Part shown: piece after piece, positions 6,947 through 15,564 of the stretch
How the letters are laid out: each line of letters opens with the position of its first letter
Position numbering within the stretch: the stretch's first letter is position 1
Assembly (NCBI GenBank): GCA_947311495.1
Contig: CAMZLG010000129.1
Location: 1 to 33,933 of the forward strand
Length of the DNA: 33,933 nt
From: an uncultured Zetaproteobacteria bacterium
GTDB lineage: Bacteria > Pseudomonadota > Zetaproteobacteria > Mariprofundales > Mariprofundaceae
Direction of reading: 5' to 3'
Position numbers and translations under genes: made by a program
Notes under the pieces: generated by a model
What the model saw: the letters and a program-made list of their open reading frames with translations, nothing else
Databases searched by the model: none
What the model was told of the DNA's origin: nothing

Positions 6947-8836
6947 ATGATTTATTTTGAACATGTCACGCTTAGGCGTGGTAAAAAGGTGTTATTTGCT
7001 GACTTTAGCTTAACGATTCATGCTAAAGATAAAATCGGGCTTACAGGTGCCAATGGCACAGGTAAATCATCATTGTTTGCGCTTATTTTGGGCAAGCTGG
7101 AAGAAGATAAGGGTGAGTTTCGTAGCAAATCGAATTTAACCCTTTCCCATGTGGCACAAGAAACACCTGCGCTGGCTATATCTGCGGTGGATTATGTGTT
7201 GCAAGGTGATGTTGAGTTAACCGAACTGGAACAGCAGATTCAAGATGCGGAAAACAAGCAGGATGGTGTCGCCATCAGCAAGCTGCATGAGCGCATGGAT
7301 GCCATTGGTGGTTATCAAGCTAGAGCAAGGGCAGGGCAGTTACTTAACGGCTTGGGGTTTACGGCTGAACAGGAAAACAATCCTGTGCAAAGCTTTTCAG
7401 GTGGCTGGCGAATGCGCTTAAACCTTGCTCAAGCTTTGATGTGTCGCTCGGATGTGCTTTTGTTGGATGAGCCGACCAACCATTTGGATTTGGAAGCGGT
7501 ATTGTGGTTAGAAAAATGGCTCAAGAGTTATCAAGGTGCATTGCTTTTAATTTCGCATGATAGAGAGTTTTTAGATAGTACGGTTTCAACCATAGCCCAT
7601 ATCGAACAAAGTAAAATCAACATGTATTCAGGCAACTACACCGCCTTTGAATTGCGCAGGGCAGAGCAGCTTGCGTTGCAGCAATCATCCTTTGAGAAAC
7701 AACAGCGTGAAATTGCCCACATGGAAAGTTTTATCACCCGATTCAAAGCCAAAGCGACCAAAGCTAAACAAGCGCAAAGCCGTATCAAAGCCTTGGAACG
7801 CATGGAAAAGATTGCACCTGCTCATGTGGATTCTCCCTTTTCTTTTGCCTTTAAGGACACAGGTTTTATGCCCAACCCTTTATTGCAACTACAAAAAGTG
7901 AGTTTTGCTTATACGGATGAAAATATTTTAGAAGATATATCCATCAGCTTATTGCCCAATGATAGAATTGGTTTGCTTGGCCCCAATGGTGCGGGAAAGT
8001 CTACGTTGATTAAGTTGTTGGCAGGGGAGAGTGAAGTCAAGGTGGGCAAGGTGATACCGTCCAAAGGTTTGAATATTGGGTATTTTGCTCAACATCAGCT
8101 TGAACAACTGGATGAGACATCAAGCCCTGTGCAACACCTGTTTGAACTTAACCCTGAATTATCTGAAAAAGAAGCGCGGCTTTATTTGGGTGGTTTTGCT
8201 TTTAATGGTGATATGGCATTGGAGCCCATTTCAGGGTTTTCAGGTGGTGAAAAAGCAAGGTTGGTGCTTGCTATGCTGGTGTATCAACAGCCTAATTTAC
8301 TTCTGCTTGATGAACCAACTAACCATTTGGACTTGGACATGCGCCATGCACTAACCCTTGCCCTGCAAAGCTTTGAAGGGGCGATGGTGTTGGTGTCGCA
8401 TGATAGACATTTGTTAAGAACCGTGTGCGATGACTTATGGTTGGTGGCGCATGGCAAAGCAGATACGTTTGAGGGTGATTTGGATGATTATGCAACGTGG
8501 TTGAGTGAGCAAGGTGTTGCCAGCACACAAAAGGAAACAAGCAGCGGTGAACACACCCAAGCTGCGCGCAAAGCCAAACGCAAAGATGATGCGGAGCGTA
8601 GAAAATTATTGCAGCCCAAACGCAATCAACTTAAAAAATTAGAAAAAGAGTTGGAAACATTGCACAGCAAAGAAGCGACATTAAATGAAGCCTTGGCAGA
8701 CGCAGCGATTTATGAAGAAAGCGAAAAAGCAAAGCTGTTAAAGCTGACCTCTGAACATAATGTGGTAAAACAACGTCTGGATGAAGTTGAAGAAGCGTGG
8801 ATGATGTTAAGTGAGGAGCTTGAAAGCTTTACTTGA
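6947..8836 (+). CDS. yheS: ABC-F family ribosome-associated ATPase, YheS type
   Basis: This 629-residue soluble protein has two ABC ATPase domains and no membrane segments, the hallmark of ABC-F translation factors that act at the ribosomal E site. Walker A motifs are at 34-41 (GANGTGKS) and 345-353 (GPNGAGKST). Signature motifs are SGGWR at 151 and SGGEKAR in the second half, each followed by LLLDEPTNHLD. The interdomain linker 'RFKAKATKAKQAQSRIKALERMEKIAPAHVDSPF' is very close to the E. coli YheS linker, and the C-terminus after about 530 is a lysine/glutamate-rich coiled coil. YheS-type factors are reported to relieve ribosome pausing. No clear ribosome binding site precedes the ATG. Confidence 0.93.
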   Translation: MIYFEHVTLRRGKKVLFADFSLTIHAKDKIGLTGANGTGKSSLFALILGKLEEDKGEFRSKSNLTLSHVAQETPALAISAVDYVLQGDVELTELEQQIQDAENKQDGVAISKLHERMDAIGGYQARARAGQLLNGLGFTAEQENNPVQSFSGGWRMRLNLAQALMCRSDVLLLDEPTNHLDLEAVLWLEKWLKSYQGALLLISHDREFLDSTVSTIAHIEQSKINMYSGNYTAFELRRAEQLALQQSSFEKQQREIAHMESFITRFKAKATKAKQAQSRIKALERMEKIAPAHVDSPFSFAFKDTGFMPNPLLQLQKVSFAYTDENILEDISISLLPNDRIGLLGPNGAGKSTLIKLLAGESEVKVGKVIPSKGLNIGYFAQHQLEQLDETSSPVQHLFELNPELSEKEARLYLGGFAFNGDMALEPISGFSGGEKARLVLAMLVYQQPNLLLLDEPTNHLDLDMRHALTLALQSFEGAMVLVSHDRHLLRTVCDDLWLVAHGKADTFEGDLDDYATWLSEQGVASTQKETSSGEHTQAARKAKRKDDAERRKLLQPKRNQLKKLEKELETLHSKEATLNEALADAAIYEESEKAKLLKLTSEHNVVKQRLDEVEEAWMMLSEELESFT

Positions 8837-8876
8837 TGGAAGTATTATCGTTGAAGAAAAGTAGGTAAATGTATGA

Positions 8877-9056
8877 ATGGTAATCTTAAAAAAGAGAGAT
8901 AAGTATAGGCTATTAACTATATTATCTATTGGAGTATGCGTTGTGGTACTCAACTTTGCATCAGACCCGTTAGCTTTTTGGGTAATGTTAGGGGGTGTTT
9001 TTTCTGCTTTGTACTTTGGTATATGGAAATTTACAGGTGCTTATAGGAACAAATAA
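8877..9056 (+). CDS. Predicted 59-residue membrane protein with two helices
   Basis: Translation from the ATG at 8877 gives a basic N-terminus (MVILKKRDKYR) followed by two hydrophobic stretches: about residues 12-28 (LLTILSIGVCVVVLNFA) and 32-52 (LAFWVMLGGVFSALYFGIWKF). They are separated by a short SDP turn, and the protein ends in GAYRNK. This is a convincing two-helix hairpin for the inner membrane. AGGT lies 10 bases before the start. Two other ATGs just upstream (8869, 8873) open only 4- and 9-codon frames. It follows yheS by 40 bases. No family is recognised. Confidence 0.6.
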   Translation: MVILKKRDKYRLLTILSIGVCVVVLNFASDPLAFWVMLGGVFSALYFGIWKFTGAYRNK

Positions 9057-9493
9057 AACCTAGTTAAAGTGGTAGCTAAAAAGTATGATTATTTACCTTC
9101 ATTTCTTTGACATCAAAGAAACGAAGCAAAGAAACGAAGCAAAGAAAATGCCCTAAATATCTTCAACACTCCAATATCTGCAACCAAAGTGGGCGCAAAA
9201 TAAAACATTTTGCTTTACCCCTCATTTGGCAGAAAATATTGGTGAAGCTATTGCAGGGTCATGGTTAGTCCGATAAAGGTAGATTATATCTGGGACAGAC
9301 CCTTATATTTTATGTGATGTTGAACTGTATTTGGTAAACCAAGTTAATATATGCCTTTATTGGGATGTTTAACGGTTTTAAAATAGGTATTGTATTCTTT
9401 GGACTGTCTCGTTATGCTGCGCCACCTTTTAAGTGAGAGTGGCTAACAATCAATGGTGATGGGCTGCTCCTAAGATGTTGGAGGATAAGCAAA
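9057..9493. other. Gene-free stretch upstream of rplS
   Basis: I find no credible gene on either strand in these 437 bases. The stretch contains a small hairpin (tttctttg/caaagaaa around 9102-9121), a tandem 13-mer array (9115-9148), the phrase 'ctgggacagaccc' near 9289, a short dyad ttggtaaaccaa (9331-9342) and a stem-loop gccac...gtggc (9421-9443) shortly before rplS. The rplS promoter and leader must lie here, but no strong -35/-10 pair stands out. It may be the remains of a mobile or repeat element. Confidence 0.5.
9115..9148. repeat. Tandem 13-base repeat, about 2.6 copies
   Basis: The unit aaagaaacgaagc occurs at 9115-9127 and 9128-9140 and continues as aaagaaaa at 9141-9148. It is preceded by the inverted copy of its first half (atttctttg), so the region can also fold into a hairpin. 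Copy number could vary between strains by slippage. No function is evident. Confidence 0.75.
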
Positions 9494-9868
9494 ATGCGTG
9501 CTTTAGATGATGTAACAGCAGATCAGATTCGTAGTGATTTACCAAGTTTTCGTGAAGGCGATACCGTTCGTGTAAACGTTCGTGTGGTTGACTTTAAAGA
9601 CCTTAAAGGCGGTAAAGTTGAAAAACGTGAGCGCATTCAGGCTTATGAAGGTGTAGTTATTGCCCGTCACAACAAAGGTATTTCAAGTAGCTTCACAGTG
9701 CGCAAAATTTCTAGCAACGTTGGTGTTGAGCGTGTTTTTCCATTGCACTCACCTATGCTTGAAAGCATCGAAGTGAAACGTCATGGTCGCGTTCGTCGCG
9801 CTAAGCTTTATTACTTGCGTGAATTGCGCGGTAAAGCGGCTCGTATCCGTGAGCGTCGTTTTAACTAA
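9494..9868 (+). CDS. rplS: 50S ribosomal protein L19
   Basis: This 124-residue protein has the L19 core: '[19 protein letters not shown]', '[48 protein letters not shown]' and '[22 protein letters not shown]'. L19 sits at the interface of the 30S and 50S subunits. Compared with E. coli L19 there is an extra run of about nine residues in the loop after VVD ([14 protein letters not shown]). GGAGG lies 9 bases before the ATG. The usual upstream partners rpsP, rimM and trmD are not here. Instead a gap precedes it and a perfect terminator follows, so it seems to be transcribed alone. Confidence 0.97.
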   Translation: MRALDDVTADQIRSDLPSFREGDTVRVNVRVVDFKDLKGGKVEKRERIQAYEGVVIARHNKGISSSFTVRKISSNVGVERVFPLHSPMLESIEVKRHGRVRRAKLYYLRELRGKAARIRERRFN

Positions 9869-9934
9869 AACGAGACTGACCGCTTGAATAAGCTTAGCTT
9901 ATGTGAGCTTGAAATAAGTTAATGAATCATTTTG

Positions 9935-9965
9935 AATAAGGGCTCCTAGTGAGCCCTTATTTGTT
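9935..9965 (+). terminator. Rho-independent terminator after rplS
   Basis: A perfect 11-base stem (aataagggctc at 9935-9945 and gagcccttatt at 9951-9961) with a 5-base loop is followed by a T-rich tract (ttgtttt). It separates rplS from glyA. Confidence 0.9.
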
Positions 9966-9993
9966 TTAATCTTTTGAATATATGGAGTGTATG

Positions 9994-11253
9994 ATGACAA
10001 CACGTGAAGATTTTTTTCAGAAAGACTTGGATGATGAGATTATTGTGCAAGCCATTGAAGCTGAGCTTGGTCGCCAGCAACATACGTTAGAGCTGATTGC
10101 CAGTGAAAATATTGTATCCAAAGCTGTGATGCAAGCGCAAGGCTCAGTGCTGACCAATAAATATGCGGAAGGTTATCCTTCACGCCGTTATTACGGTGGT
10201 TGTGAGCATGTAGACAAGGTTGAAGCACTAGCGCAAGCCCGTGCCAAAGAAATTTTTGGTGTTAAACACGCCAATGTACAACCGCATTCAGGCTCACAAG
10301 CGAATATGGCAGTATATATGGCGGTGTTAAACCCTGGTGATACGATTCTGGGCATGGATTTATCGCACGGTGGTCATTTAACCCATGGCTCACCAGTAAA
10401 TTTCTCTGGTCGTTTATACAATGTGGTGGCCTATGGGGTAGAAGAAGGTACAGACCTTATTGATTATGATGTGATGCAAAAATTGGCAGACTTGCACAAG
10501 CCTAAAATGATTATTGGTGGTGCATCAGCGTATGAGCGTGAAATTGATTTTAAACGTATGCGTGAAATTGCCGATTCAGTTGGTGCAATATTGTTTGTAG
10601 ACATGGCGCATTATGCAGGGCTTATTGCAGCGGGAGAGTATCCATCGCCAGTTGGACATGCTCATGTTATCACCTCAACTACACATAAAACTTTGCGCGG
10701 CCCTCGTGGCGGTTTAATTTTAACTGATGATGATGATTTGGCGAAGAAGCTAAATTCACGCATCTTTCCTGGTATTCAAGGCGGCCCTTTGATGCATGTG
10801 ATTGCCGCCAAAGCGGTCGCTTTTGGTGAAGCGTTGCAAGATCAGTTTAAAGACGACCAAAAACAAGTCATTGCGAACGCCAGAGCTTTGGCGAAAACAT
10901 TGGTTGCTGGTGGTTTGCGCGTGGTTTCCGGCGGCACAGATTGTCATATGTTCCGTGTGGATGTGCGTAACCAAGGGATTACAGGAAAAATTGCCGAAGA
11001 AGCACTGGAAGCAGCAGGTATTACGACCAATAAAAATACGATTCCATTTGACCCAGAGTCTCCGTTTGTCACATCAGGTATTCGCCTTGGTGCATCTGTG
11101 ATTACGGCACGCGGTATGAAAGAGGCTGAGGCAGAGCAGATTGGTGCGATGATTTTGAAAGTATTGGCTGCGCCTGAAGATACGGTGGTTCATGCTGAAG
11201 TATTTAAAGAAGTCAAAGCGTTAACTGACCGTTTTCCGATTTATGTGGATTAA
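9994..11253 (+). CDS. glyA: Serine hydroxymethyltransferase
   Basis: This 419-residue PLP enzyme interconverts serine plus tetrahydrofolate with glycine plus 5,10-methylene-tetrahydrofolate, the main cytoplasmic source of one-carbon units. The Schiff-base lysine is K232 in [13 protein letters not shown]. Other hallmarks are '[12 protein letters not shown]' near 34-46, '[14 protein letters not shown]' and '[14 protein letters not shown]'. Of three in-frame ATGs I chose 9994, because GGAG lies 6 bases upstream and family N-termini start near '[14 protein letters not shown]'. It follows the rplS terminator and is 7 bases from nrdR, so glyA and nrdR are probably one transcript. Confidence 0.97.
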   Translation: MTTREDFFQKDLDDEIIVQAIEAELGRQQHTLELIASENIVSKAVMQAQGSVLTNKYAEGYPSRRYYGGCEHVDKVEALAQARAKEIFGVKHANVQPHSGSQANMAVYMAVLNPGDTILGMDLSHGGHLTHGSPVNFSGRLYNVVAYGVEEGTDLIDYDVMQKLADLHKPKMIIGGASAYEREIDFKRMREIADSVGAILFVDMAHYAGLIAAGEYPSPVGHAHVITSTTHKTLRGPRGGLILTDDDDLAKKLNSRIFPGIQGGPLMHVIAAKAVAFGEALQDQFKDDQKQVIANARALAKTLVAGGLRVVSGGTDCHMFRVDVRNQGITGKIAEEALEAAGITTNKNTIPFDPESPFVTSGIRLGASVITARGMKEAEAEQIGAMILKVLAAPEDTVVHAEVFKEVKALTDRFPIYVD

Positions 11254-11260
11254 ATAATCC

Positions 11261-11719
11261 ATGTTTTGCCCCTTTTGTGCACATGAAGACACACGGGTGA
11301 TTGATTCTCGGGTGATTGAAGATGGTGCGGCAGTGCGCCGCCGCCGTCAATGTGATGCATGTGGCAAACGTTTCTCAAGCTTTGAACGCCCTGAATTGCG
11401 TTTGCCGCTGGTGATAAAAAAAGATGGTACACGTGTTGCATTTAACATTGAGAAAATTCGCAATGGTATGCAAAAGGCATTGGAGAAACGTCCTGTTTCT
11501 GCAGATGACTTGGAAAAGTCGGTGTATAATGTGTTACGGGCAGTGCAAGAATCAGGTGAGAATGAAATTTCTGCAGATATTATTGGTGATTATGTGATGG
11601 AACAGTTGCGTAACCTTGATGGTGTGGCGTATGTTCGTTTCTCATCGGTTTACCGTGAATTTAAAGATGTGGATGAGTTTTTAACGGCAGTTCGTGCAGC
11701 AATTGGTTCACAAAAATAA
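11261..11719 (+). CDS. nrdR: Transcriptional repressor NrdR
   Basis: This 152-residue regulator of ribonucleotide reductase genes has the family's two parts. The first is an N-terminal zinc ribbon with C3-x2-C6 and C31-x2-C34 around DSRVIEDGAAVRRRRQ. The second is an ATP-cone domain at about 49-139 (VIKKDGTRVAFNIEKIRNGMQKALEKRPV) that senses ATP and dATP. When dATP is bound, NrdR represses nrd operons by binding paired NrdR boxes. No nrd gene lies in the window. It follows glyA by 7 bases and ends at a bidirectional terminator. Length and motifs are standard. Confidence 0.97.
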   Translation: MFCPFCAHEDTRVIDSRVIEDGAAVRRRRQCDACGKRFSSFERPELRLPLVIKKDGTRVAFNIEKIRNGMQKALEKRPVSADDLEKSVYNVLRAVQESGENEISADIIGDYVMEQLRNLDGVAYVRFSSVYREFKDVDEFLTAVRAAIGSQK

Positions 11720-11746
11720 AAACTGTTGTTTTTAATGAAAGGCATA

Positions 11747-11774
11747 AAAAAGGGAGCTGTTTAGCTCCCTTTTT
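11747..11774. terminator. Bidirectional terminator between nrdR and dksA
   Basis: An 8-base core stem (agggagct at 11751-11758 and agctccct at 11763-11770, loop gttt) is flanked by A residues on the left and T residues on the right. It therefore forms a hairpin plus T-run on both strands. It sits between the convergent genes nrdR and dksA. Confidence 0.88.
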
Positions 11775-11789
11775 GTTTAAACCTAATCA

Positions 11790-12161
11790 TTAATCAATAC
11801 GTGTTTTTTCAGCTTGTTCCTGCTCATTTTTACAATCAATGCAAAGTGTGGTGACAGGGCGAGCTTGTAAACGTTTGATGCTGATGTCACCGCCGCAACC
11901 ATCACAAACACCAAAATCACCTTCACGCAGGCGGTGTAGTGTTTCACCAATTTTGTGAATCAATTTCAGCTCACGGCTTTTGATGCGAATATCAAAGCTT
12001 AAATCTGTTTCTGCAGCCGCTTGGTCTGCAACATCAGGAAATGCGGTGGTTTCTTGACCATGCATTTGATGTACATTTTCATTTTGACTTTCTTCAAGCT
12101 CTGTTTTCCAATCGGAAAGTTGCTTCTCAAAATCTGCGAGTTGTTTTTTGGTTAAAGCCAT
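11790..12161 (-). CDS. dksA: RNA polymerase-binding transcription factor DksA
   Basis: This 123-residue protein has the DksA/TraR zinc finger at C86-x2-C89 and C107-x2-C110 (VCDGCGGDISIKRLQARPVTTLCIDCK). It has a coiled coil whose tip carries the D43-V-A-D46-Q-A motif, the DxxDxA pattern that lets DksA act through the RNA polymerase secondary channel together with ppGpp. It is about 28 residues shorter than E. coli DksA, missing part of the N-terminal extension. AGGGGA lies just before the ATG, with a good promoter about 70 bases further upstream. A generic TraR/DksA paralogue is possible, but the acidic tip favours genuine DksA activity. Confidence 0.87.
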   Translation of the reverse strand: MALTKKQLADFEKQLSDWKTELEESQNENVHQMHGQETTAFPDVADQAAAETDLSFDIRIKSRELKLIHKIGETLHRLREGDFGVCDGCGGDISIKRLQARPVTTLCIDCKNEQEQAEKTRID

Positions 12162-12230
12162 GCTTTTCCCCTTTATCTTCCATCTGTTTTGATGGCTTTA
12201 AATGAAGCCACCAGTTTTTGAGCGAAGTGG

Positions 12231-12258
12231 ATTATAGCGGCGAGGGTATAAAATACAA
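12231..12258 (-). promoter_or_regulatory. Sigma-70-type promoter of dksA
   Basis: On the minus strand TTGTAT (12258-12253) and a perfect TATAAT (12236-12231) are 16 bases apart. The leader of about 65 bases that would follow contains a 6-base hairpin (tggctt at 12193-12198 and aagcca at 12205-12210). It lies between hisC and dksA on the same strand, so dksA need not depend on hisC transcription. Confidence 0.6.
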
Positions 12259-12289
12259 ACTACAAGCCTGTAGTTGAAAGTGGTACCTT

Positions 12290-13354
12290 CTAAGTGTTTG
12301 AAATGATTGAAGTTAGACTTTGAATAAGTTGCGCAATTTCAGTATCTGTTCCAATGCTAATACGCAGATAAGCTTCAATTCGAGGTGCTGAAAAGTGGCG
12401 AACAATAATATTTTGTTTGCGCAAAGCTTGAGCAAGGTGGGCTGCATCCAAGCTTGCATGTTTGGCGAACACAAAATTGGCTTGTGATGGTAAAACTTCA
12501 AAGCCAAGTTGCTTAAGTTGTCTATTCAAATGCTCGCGTGTCCGTATCACCTTTTGGCAGATGTCCTTGAAGTATTTTACATCATCTATCGCCGCTGCAG
12601 CGCCTAGGGTGGCAAGCTTATCCAATGGGTATGAATTGAAACTATCTTTGATGCGAATCAAACCTTGAATCAAATCGGGCTGCGCCATAGCGAAACCAAC
12701 GCGCAAACCTGCCAAAGCACGTGACTTGGATATTGTTTGTACCACCACAAGGTTGGGGTAAGTGTTGATAAGTGACACGGTAGAATTGCCGCCGAAATCA
12801 ATATATGCTTCATCAACGACCACTACACTTTTAGGGTTGTTTTGCAGTAATTTTTCTATGCTATTTAAACCTAAACCAATGCCTGTTGGTGCATTTGGGT
12901 TGGGGAAGATGATGGCACCATTGTTTTGATTGTATTCCTTAATGTCGATTTCAAATTGTTCATTTAAAGGCACTGTTTTGTAGTCAATGTTATACAAACC
13001 ACAGTAGACAGGATAAAAACTGTATGAAATATCAGGGAAAAGTAGGGGCTCATCGTGTTTGAGCAGACCTTGAAAAATATGAGCCAATACTTCATCGGAG
13101 CCATTACCGACAAAGACTTGGTCAACATCAAGGTTATAATAGTTAGCAATACTTTGTTTTAAAACATCACTGTTGGGATCGGGATACAAACGTAAACCTT
13201 CATCGGTTGCACTCTGAATAGCGGTCAACGCTTTAGGAGAGGGTGGGTAAGGGTTTTCATTGGTATTAAGCTTAATCAGATTGTTTGTTTTGGGTTGTTC
13301 GCCAGGTATATACGGGGTTAAGGTGTGAACAATATCGCTCCAAAACTGACTCAT
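12290..13354 (-). CDS. hisC: Histidinol-phosphate aminotransferase
   Basis: This 354-residue fold-type I PLP aminotransferase converts imidazole-acetol phosphate plus glutamate to histidinol phosphate in histidine synthesis. Family marks are '[12 protein letters not shown]' near 29-40, 'RLYPDPN' near 55-61, 'NGSDEVL', '[10 protein letters not shown]' and the Schiff-base lysine K210 in [16 protein letters not shown], ending with '[12 protein letters not shown]'. The start at 13354 (MSQFW) has GGGGAG 9 bases upstream; an upstream in-frame ATG at 13417 would add residues unlike the family. It is apart from other his genes and diverges from pcm. Confidence 0.94.
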   Translation of the reverse strand: MSQFWSDIVHTLTPYIPGEQPKTNNLIKLNTNENPYPPSPKALTAIQSATDEGLRLYPDPNSDVLKQSIANYYNLDVDQVFVGNGSDEVLAHIFQGLLKHDEPLLFPDISYSFYPVYCGLYNIDYKTVPLNEQFEIDIKEYNQNNGAIIFPNPNAPTGIGLGLNSIEKLLQNNPKSVVVVDEAYIDFGGNSTVSLINTYPNLVVVQTISKSRALAGLRVGFAMAQPDLIQGLIRIKDSFNSYPLDKLATLGAAAAIDDVKYFKDICQKVIRTREHLNRQLKQLGFEVLPSQANFVFAKHASLDAAHLAQALRKQNIIVRHFSAPRIEAYLRISIGTDTEIAQLIQSLTSIISNT

Positions 13355-13525
13355 GTCATCAAACTCCCCAAAGATATCCAATAGGGCTACGGTAAACATA
13401 AGCGAGTTGAGGTTCAAGTTTTACATGGCTAGCGCATGCTATAAGTTGCATAAGTGTATGGTATTGTTAACTTGCGACCTTATGAGCGATGTTAAACTAA
13501 AGGGGTTCACGGTTCATTTATCCAA

Positions 13526-14170
13526 ATGATTAGACAACAAAATTATGATAGACCACGTCAACGCATGGTACAGGAGCAAATCATTGACCGTGGCATCACT
13601 TCGCAACGGGTGATTGAAGCCATGCGCCAAGTATTTCGCCATGATTTTGCAGGCGAAGCATTACGAACCCATGCCTACAAAGATAAATCCTTACCTATTG
13701 GTGAAGGGCAAACCATTTCGCAACCTTATATTGTTGCTAAAATGACCGAACTTTTGGATTTGAAGGGGCATGAACGTGTTTTAGAAATTGGTACAGGTTG
13801 TGGTTATCAAACTGCAGTTTTATCCTGCCTGTGTAAACGTGTGTATAGTATTGAGCGTATTGAATCATTGCATAGTTTGGCAAAAAAGAACCTGCGCAAA
13901 GGTCGACATTCCAATGTGATGCTGAAATGTGGTGATGGTTTGTTGGGCTGGGAAGAATATGCGCCGTTTGATGCGATTATTGTCACCGCGGGTGGTTTTG
14001 CATCGGACTTATGGTTGGACCAGCTTGTGGAAGGTGGTGTGTTGCTATTGCCTGAAGGAGAAGGGAAATCACATCGTTTGGTACGCAGGCAAAAACAGAA
14101 CGATGAAGTGGTGGAAGAGTATTTTGATGATTGTACGTTTGTACCATTGCTGTCTGGCGTGAATGGATGA
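13526..14170 (+). CDS. pcm: Protein-L-isoaspartate O-methyltransferase
   Basis: This 214-residue enzyme uses S-adenosylmethionine to methylate isoaspartyl residues, starting repair of age-damaged proteins. The SAM-binding motif is VLEIGTGCGYQTAVL at about 85-99. The family's 'RHDFAGEALRTHAYKDKSLPIGEGQTISQPYIVAKMTE' segment precedes it, and 'FDAIIVTAGG' and 'LVEGGVLLLPEG' follow. The ribosome binding site is weak. Its stop codon overlaps the next start (ATGA). It begins a pcm-yqaA-nlpD-like set, similar to the surE-pcm-nlpD-rpoS arrangement of many proteobacteria, but surE and rpoS are not here. Confidence 0.94.
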   Translation: MIRQQNYDRPRQRMVQEQIIDRGITSQRVIEAMRQVFRHDFAGEALRTHAYKDKSLPIGEGQTISQPYIVAKMTELLDLKGHERVLEIGTGCGYQTAVLSCLCKRVYSIERIESLHSLAKKNLRKGRHSNVMLKCGDGLLGWEEYAPFDAIIVTAGGFASDLWLDQLVEGGVLLLPEGEGKSHRLVRRQKQNDEVVEEYFDDCTFVPLLSGVNG

Positions 14171-14775
14171 CAGAAACCATTAAAAAAGAGTCATGGCTGC
14201 GCCGTTTATACCATTGGACATTATCATGGGCAGAACACCCATCAGCCAAGTATGCATTGTTTTTTATTGCACTTATTGAATCCAGTGTGTTTCCCATTCC
14301 GCCTGATATTCTTTTGGTCGCCTTAGCCTTGGGTCAACCCAAGCTGGGCATGCGTTTGGCAGCCATTACCACAGCAGGCTCAACCGTTGGTGCAGCACTT
14401 GGTTATGCCATCGGTTTGTTTCTTTTGGCAAGTATAGGGCAACCGATTATCGATTTTTACGGATTATCATCTCAATATATCAAAGCTGAGGGTTGGTTTG
14501 CTGAATATGGGGTTGCGATTGTGTTGATTGCTGGGTTTTCTCCTATTCCATTCAAGGTGATTACCATTGCTGCGGGTGCATTTGGTTTAGGTTTTGTCCC
14601 CTTTATATTATCGGCTTTGGTGTCTCGGGGGGCGCGTTTCTTTATCGAAGGTGCCATGATGCAGTGGGGTGGTGACAAACTTCGTGGTTTTGTAGAAAAA
14701 CATTTTGAGTGGTTAACGCTTGGTGCCACTGTTTTGGTGGTGGTTGGTTTTGTCGTGATAGGGATGTTGGGTTAA
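14167..14775 (+). CDS. YqaA/DedA-family membrane protein
   Basis: This 202-residue polytopic inner-membrane protein is of the DedA (SNARE-associated) superfamily, YqaA branch. Recognisable features are 'ALFFIALIESSVFPIPPDILLVALAL' near 25-50, a glycine-rich segment 'TTAGSTVGAALGYAIG', and the re-entrant-loop motif 'FSPIPFKVITIAAGAFG'. DedA proteins are linked to membrane-potential maintenance and to polyprenyl-phosphate or phospholipid transport. The start ATG at 14167 shares ATGA with the pcm stop; an upstream in-frame ATG at 14131 would lie within pcm. The next gene begins immediately after its stop. It is well supported as DedA/YqaA; the substrate is unknown. Confidence 0.88.
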   Translation: MTETIKKESWLRRLYHWTLSWAEHPSAKYALFFIALIESSVFPIPPDILLVALALGQPKLGMRLAAITTAGSTVGAALGYAIGLFLLASIGQPIIDFYGLSSQYIKAEGWFAEYGVAIVLIAGFSPIPFKVITIAAGAFGLGFVPFILSALVSRGARFFIEGAMMQWGGDKLRGFVEKHFEWLTLGATVLVVVGFVVIGMLG

Positions 14776-15498
14776 GTGAAACTTCGCAATGCTTTTATAG
14801 TTGTGTTTTGTTTTACTGCAATATTGGGGTGTTCTCGTTATGACTATTATCCGCGCGGTATTCATGCTGTCCTTCAGGAAATACCTGGTGCAAATAAAAA
14901 AGCAAAAATACATATTGTAAAGAAAGGTGAAACTCTAGCGCTCATTGCTCGGACATATAAAGTTGATTATAAAGATATTGCACGTTTAAACGGTATTAAA
15001 AAGCCATACACCATTTATGTTGGGCAGCGCTTAACCATTCGAGGAAAACGAAGTAATACTGTGAGCAAGCATCCATCCAAGGCTTCGAAATCACCAACTG
15101 TGGCTGCGCCCAGTACGTCTAAATTTCGTTTGATATGGCCAGTGAAAGGTCGCTTAAGCAGTAAGTTTGGACCACGTAAAGGCCGAAAACATGATGGTAT
15201 AGATGTGGCAAATAAAGTAGGCACACCCATTGTTGCAGCACAATCAGGTCAAGTGGTGTATGCCGATAACAAGTTAACGGGTTATGGTAATTTGATTATC
15301 ATTCGCCATAACGCCAGCATGTTTACAGCTTATGCACATAGCAATCGCATGTATGTATCCAAAGGCGATAAGGTAAGGAAAGGTCAGCATATTGCTGATG
15401 TTGGAGAAACAGGGCGGGTCACAGGTCCGCACCTGCACTTTGAATTGCGCCGTGGTGATAAGGCGATTGACCCACTTCCTTATTTGCCTAGACGCTAA
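14776..15498 (+). CDS. nlpD: NlpD/LppB-like lipoprotein with LysM and M23 peptidase domains
   Basis: This 240-residue protein starts at GTG 14776, directly after the yqaA stop. It has a lipoprotein signal peptide with lipidated C19 (ILGC), a LysM peptidoglycan-binding domain at about 45-88 and an M23 domain at about 118-236. Unlike E. coli NlpD, whose M23 domain has lost catalytic residues and only activates amidases, this one keeps H139-x3-D143, H188 and the H219-x-H221 pair (GPHLHFELR). It may therefore cut peptide cross-links itself. It is shorter than E. coli NlpD (379). The pcm neighbourhood supports the NlpD name; function as amidase activator or endopeptidase is open. Confidence 0.85.
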   Translation: MKLRNAFIVVFCFTAILGCSRYDYYPRGIHAVLQEIPGANKKAKIHIVKKGETLALIARTYKVDYKDIARLNGIKKPYTIYVGQRLTIRGKRSNTVSKHPSKASKSPTVAAPSTSKFRLIWPVKGRLSSKFGPRKGRKHDGIDVANKVGTPIVAAQSGQVVYADNKLTGYGNLIIIRHNASMFTAYAHSNRMYVSKGDKVRKGQHIADVGETGRVTGPHLHFELRRGDKAIDPLPYLPRR

Positions 15499-15564
15499 AT
15501 TATCGTAGCAAGGGGTTGAAACCAGTGCGTCTGATACTTATGGAGTGATTAAGCTTTTTAACGC

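Noticed and set aside
9115-9148. The tandem 13-mer as a CRISPR array
   Set aside because: Copies are directly adjacent without spacers, are too short, and no cas genes are present.
15515-15545. A sigma-32 heat-shock promoter before grpE
   Set aside because: A TTGAAA is present but no CCCCAT-like -10 element follows at a suitable distance.
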